64,000 bases of DNA from NCBI GenBank assembly GCA_036821845.1, contig DAISIT010000007.1:1-64000 (forward strand). Direction: 5' to 3'. This document shows, in pieces, positions 35,401 through 44,093 of this stretch. Position 1 is the stretch's first letter. Each line of letters begins with the position of its first letter. The stretch comes from JAEUMD01 sp937950105. Its GTDB lineage: Bacteria; Pseudomonadota; Alphaproteobacteria; Rhizobiales; Hyphomicrobiaceae. A program made the position numbers and the translations under genes. The notes under the pieces are model-generated. The model was not told where the DNA came from, searched no databases, and saw only the letters and a list, made by a program, of their open reading frames with translations.

Positions 35401-35739
35401 GCGAGCTTCCGCGCGCGCTTCGGCAGCGGCTTCCTCGGCGGCTTCGGCGGCCGCCTCTTCCTCGATCAGCGCTTGCCGGTCAGCGACCGGAATCTGGTAG
35501 TAGTCTGGGTGGATTTCGTTGAAGGCGAGGAAGCCGTGGCGGTTGCCACCGTAGTCGACGAAAGCCGCCTGCAGCGATGGCTCGACGCGCGTCACCTTGG
35601 CGAGATAGATGTTGCCGCGAAGCTGTTTCCGGGCGGCGCTCTCGTAATCGAATTCCTCTACGCGGCCTCCGCGCAATACCACCACCCGGGTCTCCTCCGG
35701 GTGTGTGGCGTCGATGAGCATCTTGTTCGATTCTGCCAT
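32467..35739 (-). CDS. rne: Ribonuclease E with long acidic, His/Cys-rich insert in the S1 domain
   Basis: RNase E/G-family endonuclease, 1090 residues, scaffold of mRNA decay and rRNA/tRNA processing. The S1 RNA-binding domain is split: part at about 35-90 (GNIYLAKVTRVEPSLQAAFVDYG), then an insert of about 235 residues (91-326), then the rest from NYKIQEVIKRRQVILVQV. The catalytic region has IDFIDMEEKRNNR and the Zn-link CPHCQGTG. The C-terminal third is disordered, with Arg/Glu repeats (ERGEREARGERSERGERG) and Arg-rich blocks likely to bind RNA and degradosome partners. The insert is acidic, with a His/Cys-rich patch at 230-260 (GHAHGEGCECGHAHA) and an Asn-Gly repeat near 287-300. The start follows only a weak GAG. 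Confidence 0.95.
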   Translation of the reverse strand: MAESNKMLIDATHPEETRVVVLRGGRVEEFDYESAARKQLRGNIYLAKVTRVEPSLQAAFVDYGGNRHGFLAFNEIHPDYYQIPVADRQALIEEEAAAEAAEEAAAEARAEARARREAQRAAQRPQPGRKHDDDAPRAAGDADDDSDDDEADADEEISTIDTLEGGSDDYGDGEDDDREEPDSTTTRAEATGLTEARLSEDVGSPADADPSSSAIAEATAPDDTAAPGAHDDHENHEGHPAGEQSGHAHGEGCECGHAHADAGADTTGLTPEAEAEAGNGDHAARRNGNGNGNGNGGGNGGTEAEERVEQVGAEDALEELPSRPRRRARNYKIQEVIKRRQVILVQVVKEERGNKGAALTTYLSLAGRYTVLMPNTARGGGISRKITQPQDRKRLKAIAAELEVPEGMGLIIRTAGAARTKQEIKRDFEYLLRLWESVRDLTLQSTAPSLVYEEGNLIKRSIRDLYNKDVEEVIVAGDEAFVEARDFMRMLMPSHAKNVINYQAPEPLFTRYQIERQLNAMFSPYVTLRSGGYLVINQTEALVAVDVNSGKSTREFSIEETALNTNLEAADEIARQLKLRDLAGLIVIDFIDMEEKRNNRNVERRLKDALRFDRARIQVGRISHFGLMEMSRQRLRTGVLEGSTSQCPHCQGTGIIRSVESVALAVLRGLEDAVMAGTRASLTAVTTPTVALYILNKKRVFINDMETRHGLPILVEGSDKMQGANFAIEKGPAMAPSQRRAERAVVNMDWGFDDDSAVESEVEIEEIDEEIVERDARPTRGERSEREPRGERAERGEREARGERSERGERGERSDREDREGGDGDGRRRRRRRRRGRRGERDGTSAAEGRDNGNVSEIDDGDDIEGDDDDTAREMPAAGGEGAGAMADDTAEAGSDDADENGASAEANGNGEPKRRRRRGRRGGRRNRDRQERPDESGVTAADDADGEAGDGEGDEPDDAADHAERARGPHRAEANGDSSDAPHADAERARASEAAAPARRERANSDDAAVAGVAEREANPSQTAPAAAPHTPDEEPGTAAETQRTPRGEPVASAPRIEHVVMSPDEAAQAEPGETSPARKGWWQRRFGG
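34841..34884. repeat. GTTGCC hexanucleotide tandem repeat inside rne
   Basis: Several consecutive GTTGCC/GTTACC units lie in the region encoding the Asn-Gly run of the RNase E insert. In-frame six-base units allow two-residue changes in length by slippage without breaking the gene. Confidence 0.7.
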
Positions 35740-36561
35740 TTCTCAAAGTCCTCTGCGCACAGGCGCGCGCGCCGTCGCGACCAGGCCTCGAAGCCGGCGC
35801 TCGGAGTCGCATCGCGGTCGTGCGATCTGTTCAGTCGGGTTGATGGGGATTGGGGTTTGAAGTCGGCTGCGCGCGCCAACTCCCGGCCGCCCCGATCGGG
35901 CGGCGCGCCGGCGAGGGCGGAGACCCTCTGCGGCTTCAGGAACGGCGGGCGGACGTACGGCATGGGTCCTTGCTTTGTGAGACCGGAGCCGGGGCGACTT
36001 GGAAACGGCCCTGCTCCGGGTGGCGTCCTTCGCGGTTCGCTCAGGACGGAAATTCGGTTCGAGTCTCGAGTGATCGACCGTCGGCCGAGGCTGCGCGGCT
36101 GATCAATCCAATTGCAGCGGCAACGGTGCCCGATCCGGCAGCCGGCTCGCTAACCCTCGATACATGCAGCGGTCCCGGGACGGCTCAGGCCGGCGACGGG
36201 CGGTACGATGCGAGAGGGGCGAGCGGATTGGCTCCAGCCCGATGCTGCTTCGGCCCGGCGGCGGAAGGCTCGCGATCACAGATCCGGTCGCGATGCTCGA
36301 CCCGGCACGCTGCGCTGGACCGACCACCGGACCAACTGACAACGGCAAGAGGGTGCGAACGAGCTCAACGACAAGGCGCGATCACAGTCGCCGCAGAGCG
36401 ACACCAACTTGTACGGGTTCGCCCAAACGAAGGCAAGAGTGATATAACCCGATTCACGCCCGGCGGACAGACGCCATACACTGTCGATCGTGCTCTGTCG
36501 GATCTAAAAAACCATTAAGACCCAGTACGTTGAAGGGGCAGTCTGCGGAGGTCGATGCAAC
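35740..36561. other. Long non-coding region between rne and amiC (likely rne leader)
   Basis: About 820 bases with no supported gene. RNase E genes commonly have long 5' leaders through which the enzyme controls its own mRNA, so much of this may be rne leader on the minus strand. One promoter-like pair on that strand is TTGCCT-17-TACAAG near 36410-36440, which would give a leader of about 670 bases. The last stretch before amiC (36480-36530) is AT-richer, with CTAAAAAACC, and probably belongs to the amiC promoter. Confidence 0.4.
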
Positions 36562-37971
36562 GTGAGTTGCACGCTGCGAGCAACGTCAGGCCGACCCTGC
36601 GTCGGCGTCAGCGGGCGCCTGTTTGCGGCTGTCGCAACAATGTGCGCACTGTGGATTCCGGGTGACGCCCGGGCCAATGAACCGGGCGAGCGCAGCCTTT
36701 TCGACACCGTCATCCGCCGCACGCCTGCCCCCGCCGACAAGCCAAAGCCGGAGAAGCATCCTCCCGCCGCGGCGAATGCGGCACCTGCGGACGCGAAGCT
36801 CGAACCGGCCAGGGGGGGCTCGGCGCAGTCCACGGTGGTTTCCGCCGCTGGCGTTCAGACCTCCGGACAGCGGACCGAATTCAGCCTGCGCCTCAGCCGC
36901 GGCGTCCGCGTCGAGGTCTTCACGCTGGCCAAGCCCTACCGCGTCGTCATCGACATGCCCGATGCCGTTTTCGACCTCCCCGATGGCACCGGCCGCAAGG
37001 GCGCCGGGGCCATCTCGGCGTTCCGTTACGGCCTGTTCGCCGACCGCAAGTCCCGCGTCGTCATCGATGTCAGCGGACCGGTGCGCATCGAGCAGGCGAA
37101 AATGACCGGGGCTTCGGGCGGCGGGGTGGACCTGGCGATCTCCCTTTCGCCGATTTCGGCCGAGGAATTTGGCGCCGGCACCGGCGCCGGTGTCTCGGGG
37201 GATGCGGCGGCGGCCTCGAGGCCGGCAGTGTACGACGATCAGGTGGCGAAACCGGCCTCCGCCAGGCCTGTGGTCCTGATCGATCCCGGGCACGGGGGCA
37301 TCGATCCCGGCGCACTCGGCGCCAGCAATATTCTGGAAAAGGTGATCGTTCTTGCGGTCGCCCAAAAGGTGAAGCGCCGGCTCGAGGCGCTCGGCCGTTT
37401 CGACGTGCACCTGACGCGATCCGGCGACGTCTTCATGTCGCTCGACCAGCGCGTCAAGCGATCGCGCGAGCTCGGCGCCGACCTGTTCATTTCGTTGCAC
37501 GCCGATTCGATCGCGTCGAAGACCTATGCGCCGGTCGTGCGAGGGGCGTCGGTCTATACGCTGTCGGATCATGCCTCCGACGAACAGGCCCGCCTCATGG
37601 CCGAGAAGGAGAACGCCTCGGATCTGCTGGCCGGTGTCGACCTGTCCGACGGCGAGCAAGCCGACGAGGTTCGCAACATATTGATCGACTTGATGAAACG
37701 TGAGACGTCGAACTATTCGGCGGACTTCTCGCGCCTGCTCACCGGGCGGCTCTCGAAGAGCATCTCGATGTCGCGCGATCCGCAGCGGTCGGCGGCCTTC
37801 AAGGTGCTGCGTCAGACGCACGCGCCATCGGTGCTGATCGAACTCGGCTTTATGAGCAACGAGGCGGACGAGGCGCTGATGCAACAAGCCGAATGGCAAG
37901 GGAAGGTGGCGCAGTCGATCGCGTCCGCCGTCGAATCGTTCTTCGAGGGGCGCACGGCCAAGGCGCCGTAA
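36562..37971 (+). CDS. amiC: N-acetylmuramoyl-L-alanine amidase with AMIN domain
   Basis: Periplasmic zinc amidase, 469 residues, cleaving the stem peptide from peptidoglycan, normally at division. GTG start; signal peptide to about residue 39 (GDARANE). An AMIN septal-targeting domain at about 95-205 (FSLRLSRGVRVEVFTLAKPYRVVIDMP) precedes the Amidase_3 domain from about 235: VLIDPGHGGIDPGALG (zinc His), NILEKVIVLAVA (zinc Glu), DLFISLHADS (zinc His) and VLIELGFMSNEAD (catalytic Glu). It is followed by the gene for the peptidoglycan synthase PBP1a. Confidence 0.94.
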   Translation: MSCTLRATSGRPCVGVSGRLFAAVATMCALWIPGDARANEPGERSLFDTVIRRTPAPADKPKPEKHPPAAANAAPADAKLEPARGGSAQSTVVSAAGVQTSGQRTEFSLRLSRGVRVEVFTLAKPYRVVIDMPDAVFDLPDGTGRKGAGAISAFRYGLFADRKSRVVIDVSGPVRIEQAKMTGASGGGVDLAISLSPISAEEFGAGTGAGVSGDAAAASRPAVYDDQVAKPASARPVVLIDPGHGGIDPGALGASNILEKVIVLAVAQKVKRRLEALGRFDVHLTRSGDVFMSLDQRVKRSRELGADLFISLHADSIASKTYAPVVRGASVYTLSDHASDEQARLMAEKENASDLLAGVDLSDGEQADEVRNILIDLMKRETSNYSADFSRLLTGRLSKSISMSRDPQRSAAFKVLRQTHAPSVLIELGFMSNEADEALMQQAEWQGKVAQSIASAVESFFEGRTAKAP

Positions 37972-38325
37972 GGCTCCCTTTGACCTCGCTGCGCGTCGGA
38001 TTGCGTCAGGCGTGTGACAACTCTTTCAACTCCAGGGCCCTTCCGGGATGTTGATGAGGCGGTGACGACGTGCTGCCATATTCCATGTTAGATTGGCGTG
38101 CTCGAGGGGTGGACGTTCTGGGGGCGGATCACCTGATCGCGCTCTAATTCGTGTAGGTCCCGGCGTGCGGCCGTCGATCCGTTCGCCGCAATGGCGCGCA
38201 CAGACCGGTTGACGCATGTTGGGGGTTGCGGTTCGCGTCCACTTATTGCATCGCAGCATGGTGGTGCCTGACGCACCATTCCGGACGGACCGCCACAAGG
38301 CGAGAATGCAAGGTCCAAGAGGCTG
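37972..38325. other. Intergenic region between amiC and the PBP1a gene
   Basis: About 350 bases; I see no gene or strong terminator. It should contain the promoter for the PBP1a gene. TTGACG at about 38209 is a possible -35 but has no good partner. Confidence 0.3.
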
Positions 38326-40884
38326 ATGAGACCACCGACTCTGCCACCGCCGGCGCCGCAGAAGCGCAAGCGCCGTCGCAAGAGCTTCCTGCTGAGCTTC
38401 CTCGGCTGGAGCTTCGCGACGGGCGTTCTGCTGTTCGTGGTCGGCTCGGCCGTCGCGGGGCTGCTCATCTATCGCGCCTCGCAGGACCTGCCGGACTACG
38501 AGAGCCTGTCGAAGTACGAGCCGCCGGTGATGACGCGCATCCATGCGCACGACGGCTCGCTGATCGCCGAGTATGCGCGCGAGCGGCGCATCTTCGTCCC
38601 CATCAACACCATTCCGAAGCTGCTCATCGCCGCCTTCCTGTCGGCCGAGGACAAGCGCTTCTACGAGCACGGCGGCATCGACTTCCAGGGTGTCGGACGC
38701 GCCGTCTACAAGTTGGTCGAGGGCAAGCTCAAGGGCAGCGACCGGCGCGCCGAGGGCGCCTCCACCATCACCCAGCAGGTGGCGAAGAACTTCCTGCTGA
38801 CCAGCGATCGCACCATGGAGCGCAAGATCAAGGAGGCGATCCTCGCCGTCCGCATCGAGCGCGCCTATTCCAAGGACAAGATCCTCGAGCTGTATCTGAA
38901 CGAGATCTACCTCGGTATCGGCTCCTATGGCGTCGCCGCCGCCGGGCTCAACTACTTCAACAAGGAGCTGAAGGATCTGAGCATCGAGGAGGTCGCCTAC
39001 CTCGCTGCGCTGCCAAAGGCGCCGAACAACTACCACCCGTTCAAGAAGACCAGGCAGGCGACGATCCGGCGCGACTGGATCATCGACCAGATGTGGGAGA
39101 ACGGTTACATCACCAAGGAGATGGCGGCCGAGGCGAAGAAGAAGCCGCTGACCGTCAATCTGCGCCAGTTCGGCGCCCACATCTTTGCCGCCGAGTTCTT
39201 CGCCGAGGAAGTGCGCCGCTCGCTGCTCGCCAAGTATGGCGAGGACAAGCTCTACGGGGGCGGCCTCTCGGTCCGCACCACGCTCGATCCCGTGCTTCAG
39301 GGCTACGCGCGCACCGCGCTCGCCAATGGACTGACCGAGTTCGATCGCGACAAGGGCTGGCGTGGTCCGGTCAAGAAGATCGACATCTCCGGCGACTGGG
39401 GCAAGGCTCTGGCCGAGATCCAGGCGCCGACCGATCTCGAGCCCTGGCGGCTCGGTGTGGTGCTCGACGCGCAGAAGTCGAAAGCCATCATCGGCCTGAA
39501 GCCGCAGGTGCAGCAGAGTGGCGCGCTGGTCGACAAGCGCGAGGCCATCGAACTCGGCTATGACGAGGTCAAGTGGGCCGCGAAGAAGGGCGCCGGCAGC
39601 AAGTCGGTGACCGACGTGCTGGCGGTCGGTGATGTCATCTACGTCGCGCCGAAAGATGCGCAGAACCTCGCCGGTGCGTGGACGCTGATGCAGGTTCCCG
39701 AGGTGCAGGGCGGCCTCGTCGCCATGGACCCGCACACCGGCCGTGTGCTCGCCGTCGCCGGCGGCTTCTCGTTCGAGATGAGCCAGTTCGATCGCGCCGT
39801 GCAGGCGCGCCGTCAGCCGGGCTCCTCGTTCAAGCCGCTGGTGTATGCCGCCGCGCTCGACAACGGCTACAAGCCGACCAGCATCATCCTCGACGCTCCG
39901 ATCGAGATCGAGCAAGGCCCGGGCAAGGACATCTGGAAGCCCGAGAACTACGACAAGGAAAAATCCTACGGGCCGACCACGCTCCGCGTCGGCATCGAGA
40001 AGTCGCGCAACCAGATGACCGTGCGCCTCGCGCAGGACATGGGCATGCCGCTCATCACCGAGTACGCGCGCCGCTTCGGCGTCTACGACGACCTGCTGCC
40101 GGTGCTGGCCATGTCGCTCGGCGCCGGTGAGACGACGCTGCTGCGCATGGTCACCGCATACGCGATGATCGCCAACGGCGGCAAGCAGGTGCAGGCGACC
40201 TTCATCGACCGCATCCAGGACCGCTGGGGCCGCTCCGTGTGGCGCCACGACGATCGCGCCTGCGAGGGCTGCAAGGCCGACAAGTGGGCGAGCCAGACCG
40301 AGCCGGTGATCGCCGACGACAGGAAGCAGATCCTCGATCCCCACACCGCCTACCAGATCACCTCGATCATGGAAGGCGTCGTGCAGCGCGGCACCGCCAC
40401 GTCGCTGAAGGCGCTCGGCATGCCGATCGCCGGCAAGACCGGAACGTCGAACGACGAGAAGGACGCCTGGTTCATCGGCTTCACGCCCGACCTCGTGGTC
40501 GGTGTGTTCGTCGGTTACGATACGCCGCGCCCGATGGGCAAGGGGCAGACCGGCGGACAGGTCGCGGCGCCGATCTTCGGCGAATTCGTCAAGGCCGCGC
40601 TCGCCGGCAAGCCGGCCGTACCGTTCCGCGTGCCGCCCGGCATTCGTCAAATTCAGGTCAGCCTCAAGAGCGGTCTCAGGGCCGAGAATGGCGAGACGGA
40701 TGCCATCACCGAGTCGTTCAAGCCGGGCGAAGAACCGGACGACGCCTATTCGGTGATCGGCTTTACCGATCCGACGGCGCAGACCGGTGCCTCGGGTGAT
40801 GCCTATCAGGGCGGCAGCGGACAAGCGCCTGGAGCGGCCTCCGCCTCGCCGGGCTACTCCGGTGGCCGTGGCGGGCTGTGGTGA
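38326..40884 (+). CDS. mrcA: Penicillin-binding protein 1A, bifunctional peptidoglycan synthase
   Basis: Class A PBP, 852 residues. A cytoplasmic basic tail (QKRKRRRK) and one membrane helix (about 25-50) are followed by the GT51 glycosyltransferase domain with E108 in AEDKRFYEHGGID and GASTITQQVAKN, an inserted OB-like region, and the transpeptidase domain with SxxK (S500-K503 in QPGSSFKPL), SRN (560-562) and KTGT (704-707). It polymerises and cross-links peptidoglycan on the periplasmic side. The C-terminal tail is Gly/Ser/Ala-rich. It follows amiC, giving a small cell-wall pair. Confidence 0.96.
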   Translation: MRPPTLPPPAPQKRKRRRKSFLLSFLGWSFATGVLLFVVGSAVAGLLIYRASQDLPDYESLSKYEPPVMTRIHAHDGSLIAEYARERRIFVPINTIPKLLIAAFLSAEDKRFYEHGGIDFQGVGRAVYKLVEGKLKGSDRRAEGASTITQQVAKNFLLTSDRTMERKIKEAILAVRIERAYSKDKILELYLNEIYLGIGSYGVAAAGLNYFNKELKDLSIEEVAYLAALPKAPNNYHPFKKTRQATIRRDWIIDQMWENGYITKEMAAEAKKKPLTVNLRQFGAHIFAAEFFAEEVRRSLLAKYGEDKLYGGGLSVRTTLDPVLQGYARTALANGLTEFDRDKGWRGPVKKIDISGDWGKALAEIQAPTDLEPWRLGVVLDAQKSKAIIGLKPQVQQSGALVDKREAIELGYDEVKWAAKKGAGSKSVTDVLAVGDVIYVAPKDAQNLAGAWTLMQVPEVQGGLVAMDPHTGRVLAVAGGFSFEMSQFDRAVQARRQPGSSFKPLVYAAALDNGYKPTSIILDAPIEIEQGPGKDIWKPENYDKEKSYGPTTLRVGIEKSRNQMTVRLAQDMGMPLITEYARRFGVYDDLLPVLAMSLGAGETTLLRMVTAYAMIANGGKQVQATFIDRIQDRWGRSVWRHDDRACEGCKADKWASQTEPVIADDRKQILDPHTAYQITSIMEGVVQRGTATSLKALGMPIAGKTGTSNDEKDAWFIGFTPDLVVGVFVGYDTPRPMGKGQTGGQVAAPIFGEFVKAALAGKPAVPFRVPPGIRQIQVSLKSGLRAENGETDAITESFKPGEEPDDAYSVIGFTDPTAQTGASGDAYQGGSGQAPGAASASPGYSGGRGGLW

Positions 40885-40993
40885 AGCACGCGCATCGCGA
40901 CCGCATCCTCTGTCTGCGTTTACAGGGCACAGCGCGGCCTCTATAGGTTGCCGCCCATTCACGATTTTCCGCTTTCGTCAGGAGAGGCCCGCG

Positions 40994-42125
40994 ATGCGCG
41001 CCGAAGCTCAGAAGAACGTCGACTCGATCAAGGAGGCACTGGCCCTCCTGAGGAGGCATCTTTGACTGGGATACCGCCGAAGCCCGCATGGCGGAGCTGA
41101 ACCGCCGCGCTGAAGACCCGTCGCTGTGGAACAACCCGCAGGCGGCGCAGAAGGTCATGCGTCAGCGCCAGCAGCTCGAGCAGGCGATGCAGACCTACAC
41201 CAAGCTCGAGCGCGATCTCGACGATTGCGTCACGCTGATCGAGCTCGGCGAGGCCGAAGACGACGAGGCGACCGTCGACGAGGGCGAAGCTGCGTTGAGC
41301 AAGCTCGAGGAGGATGCGCAGCGCCGCTTCGTCGAGGCGCTGCTTTCGGGCGAGGCCGACGGCAACGACACCTACCTCGAAGTCCACGCCGGCGCCGGTG
41401 GCACCGAAAGCCAGGACTGGGCCGAGATGCTGACGCGCATGTATACGCGCTGGGCGGAGCAGCGCGGCTTCAAGGTGTCGCTGCTGGAGCAGAGCCCGGG
41501 GGAAGAAGCCGGCCTCAAGTCGGCGACGCTCGAGATCAAGGGCGAGAACGCCTACGGCTGGCTCAAGACCGAGTCCGGCGTGCATCGCCTCGTGCGCATC
41601 TCGCCCTACGATTCCAACGCGCGGCGTCACACGTCGTTCGCCTCGGTGTGGGTGTATCCGGTCGTCGACGACAACATCGACATCCAGATCAACGAGAGCG
41701 AGTGCCGCATCGACACCTACCGCTCGTCGGGTGCTGGCGGACAGCACGTCAACACGACCGACTCCGCGGTGCGCATCACGCATATCCCGACCGGCATCGC
41801 GGTGGCGAGCCAGCAGGAGCGCAGCCAGATCAAGAACCGCGCCATCGCCTGGGCGATGCTGAAATCGCGGCTCTACGAACTCGAGTTGAAGAAGCGCGAG
41901 GAAAAGGCCAACGCCGAGGCGGCGAGCAAGACCGACATCGGCTGGGGCCACCAGATCCGTTCGTATGTTCTGCAGCCCTATCAGATGGTGAAGGACCTGC
42001 GCACGGGTGTCACAAGCGGCACGCCGTCGTCCGTGCTGGATGGCGACATCGACGGCTTCCTCGAGGCGTCGCTGGCGCAACGCGTCAAGGGCGGCGGCCC
42101 GGCCGAGGTCGAGGACATCACCTGA
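40994..42125 (+). CDS. prfB: Peptide chain release factor 2, expressed through a programmed +1 frameshift
   Basis: RF2 terminates at UGA and UAA. The first frame runs from ATG 40994 for 23 codons and hits TGA at 41063-41065. Reading CTT at 41060-41062 and shifting +1 to GAC at 41064 continues DWDTAEARMAELNRR and the rest, a total of about 376 residues. The RF2 core is intact: GAGGTESQDWAEML with the GGQ loop in SSGAGGQHVNTTDSAVR, and VHRLVRISPYDSNARRHTSF. RF2 limits its own synthesis: when it is scarce, the ribosome pauses at TGA and shifts. It follows the PBP1a gene by about 110 bases. Confidence 0.96.
41051..41066 (+). promoter_or_regulatory. RF2 programmed frameshift signal
   Basis: AGGAGG (41051-41056) acts as an internal Shine-Dalgarno just upstream of CAT CTT TGA C. 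This is the classic RF2 arrangement: internal SD, slippery CTT, in-frame TGA followed by C, a weak termination context. Both the SD and the shift site match the E. coli layout closely. Confidence 0.95.
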
Positions 42126-42452
42126 TCGCGAGCGACGCACCGGCGTTCGCCCGACTCCAGAGGCTGGCGGTCGCGCGCCCGCATGGATTTGCGCACGCCT
42201 TGCGGCGGTCTGAAACGAGCCAGCTCAACCTGTGAAACGGCGCACGGCCGCTCAATCAGCGGGCAACTTGCCGGACGCTGCGGCAAGCGCGCGGGAAGGT
42301 GCGTTTCATCGCGGCGGAAATGAGTGTTTCGCTGTGGATTACGAATGACAGTCCCGCGAATTGCTCTAATGACAGCGCCGTTAGACGTTGACCCGATGTC
42401 GCATTTCGTGAGCGATAGCGCGGGATTTTTTGTAAGCGGAGGGGTTCTCTCG
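42126..42452. other. Intergenic region between prfB and the DUF937-OmpA gene
   Basis: About 330 bases without a supported gene. The end shifts to AT-richer sequence (GATTTTTTGTAAG) with GGAGGGG just before the next start. TTGACC at about 42379 has GATAGC 20 bases later, too wide for a confident promoter. Confidence 0.3.
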
Positions 42453-43961
42453 ATGTCGAACACGACACTGGACATGCTGAGCGGGTTGTTGACACCCGAT
42501 CTGCTGCGTACGGCCGGCAAAGCCATTGGTGAAACCGATACCGGCGTCGCCAAGGCGCTCGGCGCCGCGTTCCCGGCGATCCTCGGACAGATGGTGCAGG
42601 GGGCGAACAACTCCACCCTGATGGGCAACATCGTCGAAATGGCGAAGAACCCTGCGATCGGTTCGCTGCTCGGCTCGGGCGGCGGAATCCTGTCGACTGT
42701 CGGCTCGATCCTGACGCTCGGCGCAGCCGGCTCCGGCCCGTTCAGCTCGATCACCACCGGTCTTCTCAGCGCGCTGTTCGGCAACAAGATCGGTGACCTC
42801 GGCCGGACCATCGGCTCGCTCGCCGGCCTGAAGCACCCGGGTTCCGCCGGTTCGCTGCTCGGACTTGCAGCTCCGATGGTGCTGGCGGCGCTCGGCAACA
42901 AGCTCGGCAGCTCGATGACCGGCACCGGGCTGTCCGTTCTGCTCGGCCAGGAAAAGAATTCGATCATGAAGGCTCTGCCGGGTCCGCTCGGCTCGGCTCT
43001 CGGCCTCGTCGGCGGAGCCGGAATGGCCGCCGCCGCGGCGCCGATCGTCAATGCCGCGCCCGCCGCTGCTCCCGCCCGCGTTGCAGCCGCTGCTCCGGCT
43101 CCGCATGTCGCCGCCCCGGCGGCGCGCGCCGCGGCTCCGGCCCCGGCTCCTGTCTATGACGACGAGACGCGCGGCGGTTCGGTCCTCGGCAGCATCCTCG
43201 GACTCATCATCACCGGCGCGGTGATCGCCGGCCTCGTGTTCGGCATCAGCCAGTGCCGCCGCGCCACCGAAACGGCGGTCGCTCCGGCCGCGCCGCCGGC
43301 CGCGGCGCCGAAGGTCGCCGAAGCTCCGAAGCCCGCTCCGGCTCCGGCTGCTGCGCCTGCCAAGCCGGTCGAAGCTCCCAAGCCGGTCGCTTCGGCACCG
43401 GCGCCAGCGCCTGTCGCGCCGCCGCCAGCTGCTGCACCCGCTCCGGCACCGGCCGCTCCGGCCAAGCCGGTCTCCGTTCTCGGCAGCCTGAAGCCGGGTG
43501 AGGGTGGCCTGATGAGCCTCGCGTTGCCGACCGGCAAGACCATCTCGATGGCCGCCAAGGGCGTCGAGGCGCAGTTGATCGAGTTCCTCGAGGACACCTC
43601 GCGGCCGATCGACAAGGGCACCTGGTTCGACTTCGACCGCCTCAACTTCAAGACGGCATCGTCGGAGCTGACGCCGGAGTCGCGCTCGCAGGTGGAGGCG
43701 GTGGCCGAAATCATGAAGGCGTTCCCGACGTCGGAAGTGAAGATCGGCGGCTACACCGACAACGTCGGCAACCCCGAGAACAACCTGAAGCTCTCCGACA
43801 GCCGCGCCAAGAGCGTGGCGAGCGAACTGGTCGCGCTCGGCGTTGCTGCGACGCGCCTCGACGCCGAGGGCTATGGCGAGCAGCACGCGATTGCCGACAA
43901 CGCCACGCCCGAAGGCCGCGCCAGGAACCGCCGCACGGCGCTCAGCGTGCGCAAGCGCTAA
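42453..43961 (+). CDS. DUF937 domain-transmembrane-OmpA peptidoglycan-binding fusion protein
   Basis: A 502-residue protein with three parts. Residues about 1-185 are helical and Gly/Leu/Ala-rich, like the DUF937/YidB family (GLLTPDLLRTAGKAIGETD, AAFPAILGQMVQGA). After an Ala/Pro linker there is one membrane helix at about 248-268 (SILGLIITGAVIAGLVFGIS), a second long Ala/Pro/Lys linker, and a C-terminal OmpA-family domain from about 385 (FDFDRLNFKTASSEL, IGGYTDNVGNPENN, RAKSVASELVALGV) that should bind peptidoglycan. The topology implies a cytoplasmic DUF937 part tied through the inner membrane to the cell wall. The start at 42453 is preceded by GCGGAGGGG. Function unknown. Confidence 0.85.
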   Translation: MSNTTLDMLSGLLTPDLLRTAGKAIGETDTGVAKALGAAFPAILGQMVQGANNSTLMGNIVEMAKNPAIGSLLGSGGGILSTVGSILTLGAAGSGPFSSITTGLLSALFGNKIGDLGRTIGSLAGLKHPGSAGSLLGLAAPMVLAALGNKLGSSMTGTGLSVLLGQEKNSIMKALPGPLGSALGLVGGAGMAAAAAPIVNAAPAAAPARVAAAAPAPHVAAPAARAAAPAPAPVYDDETRGGSVLGSILGLIITGAVIAGLVFGISQCRRATETAVAPAAPPAAAPKVAEAPKPAPAPAAAPAKPVEAPKPVASAPAPAPVAPPPAAAPAPAPAAPAKPVSVLGSLKPGEGGLMSLALPTGKTISMAAKGVEAQLIEFLEDTSRPIDKGTWFDFDRLNFKTASSELTPESRSQVEAVAEIMKAFPTSEVKIGGYTDNVGNPENNLKLSDSRAKSVASELVALGVAATRLDAEGYGEQHAIADNATPEGRARNRRTALSVRKR

Positions 43962-43992
43962 AGTCGGAATCACTGGCGTAAACAAGACGAGC

Positions 43993-44024
43993 ACGGGCGG
44001 CCCATGTGGCCGCCCGTTTCCGTT
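43993..44024 (+). terminator. Rho-independent terminator after the DUF937-OmpA gene
   Basis: ACGGGCGGCC (43993-44002) pairs with GGCCGCCCGT (44008-44017) around CATGT, followed by TTCCGTTTC. It begins 31 bases after the stop codon. Confidence 0.8.
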
Positions 44025-44093
44025 TCGGCGCCGGCCATGGTATGGCGCCGTTCCGCCCCTCACGCGGCAAAGCCCTGACGCAAAGCTCGCCCG

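Noticed and set aside
36050..36075. GGTTCGAGTC, resembling a tRNA T-loop.
   Set aside because: The flanking bases cannot form the T-arm stem, and no anticodon or acceptor stem fits around it.
38026..40962. 978-codon open frame antisense to the PBP1a gene.
   Set aside because: Shadow of a GC-rich essential gene; no coherent domain in the translation.
41063..41065. Apparent stop codon near the start of prfB, as a sequencing error or pseudogene.
   Set aside because: Internal SD, CTT TGA C context and intact downstream frame match the RF2 programmed frameshift.
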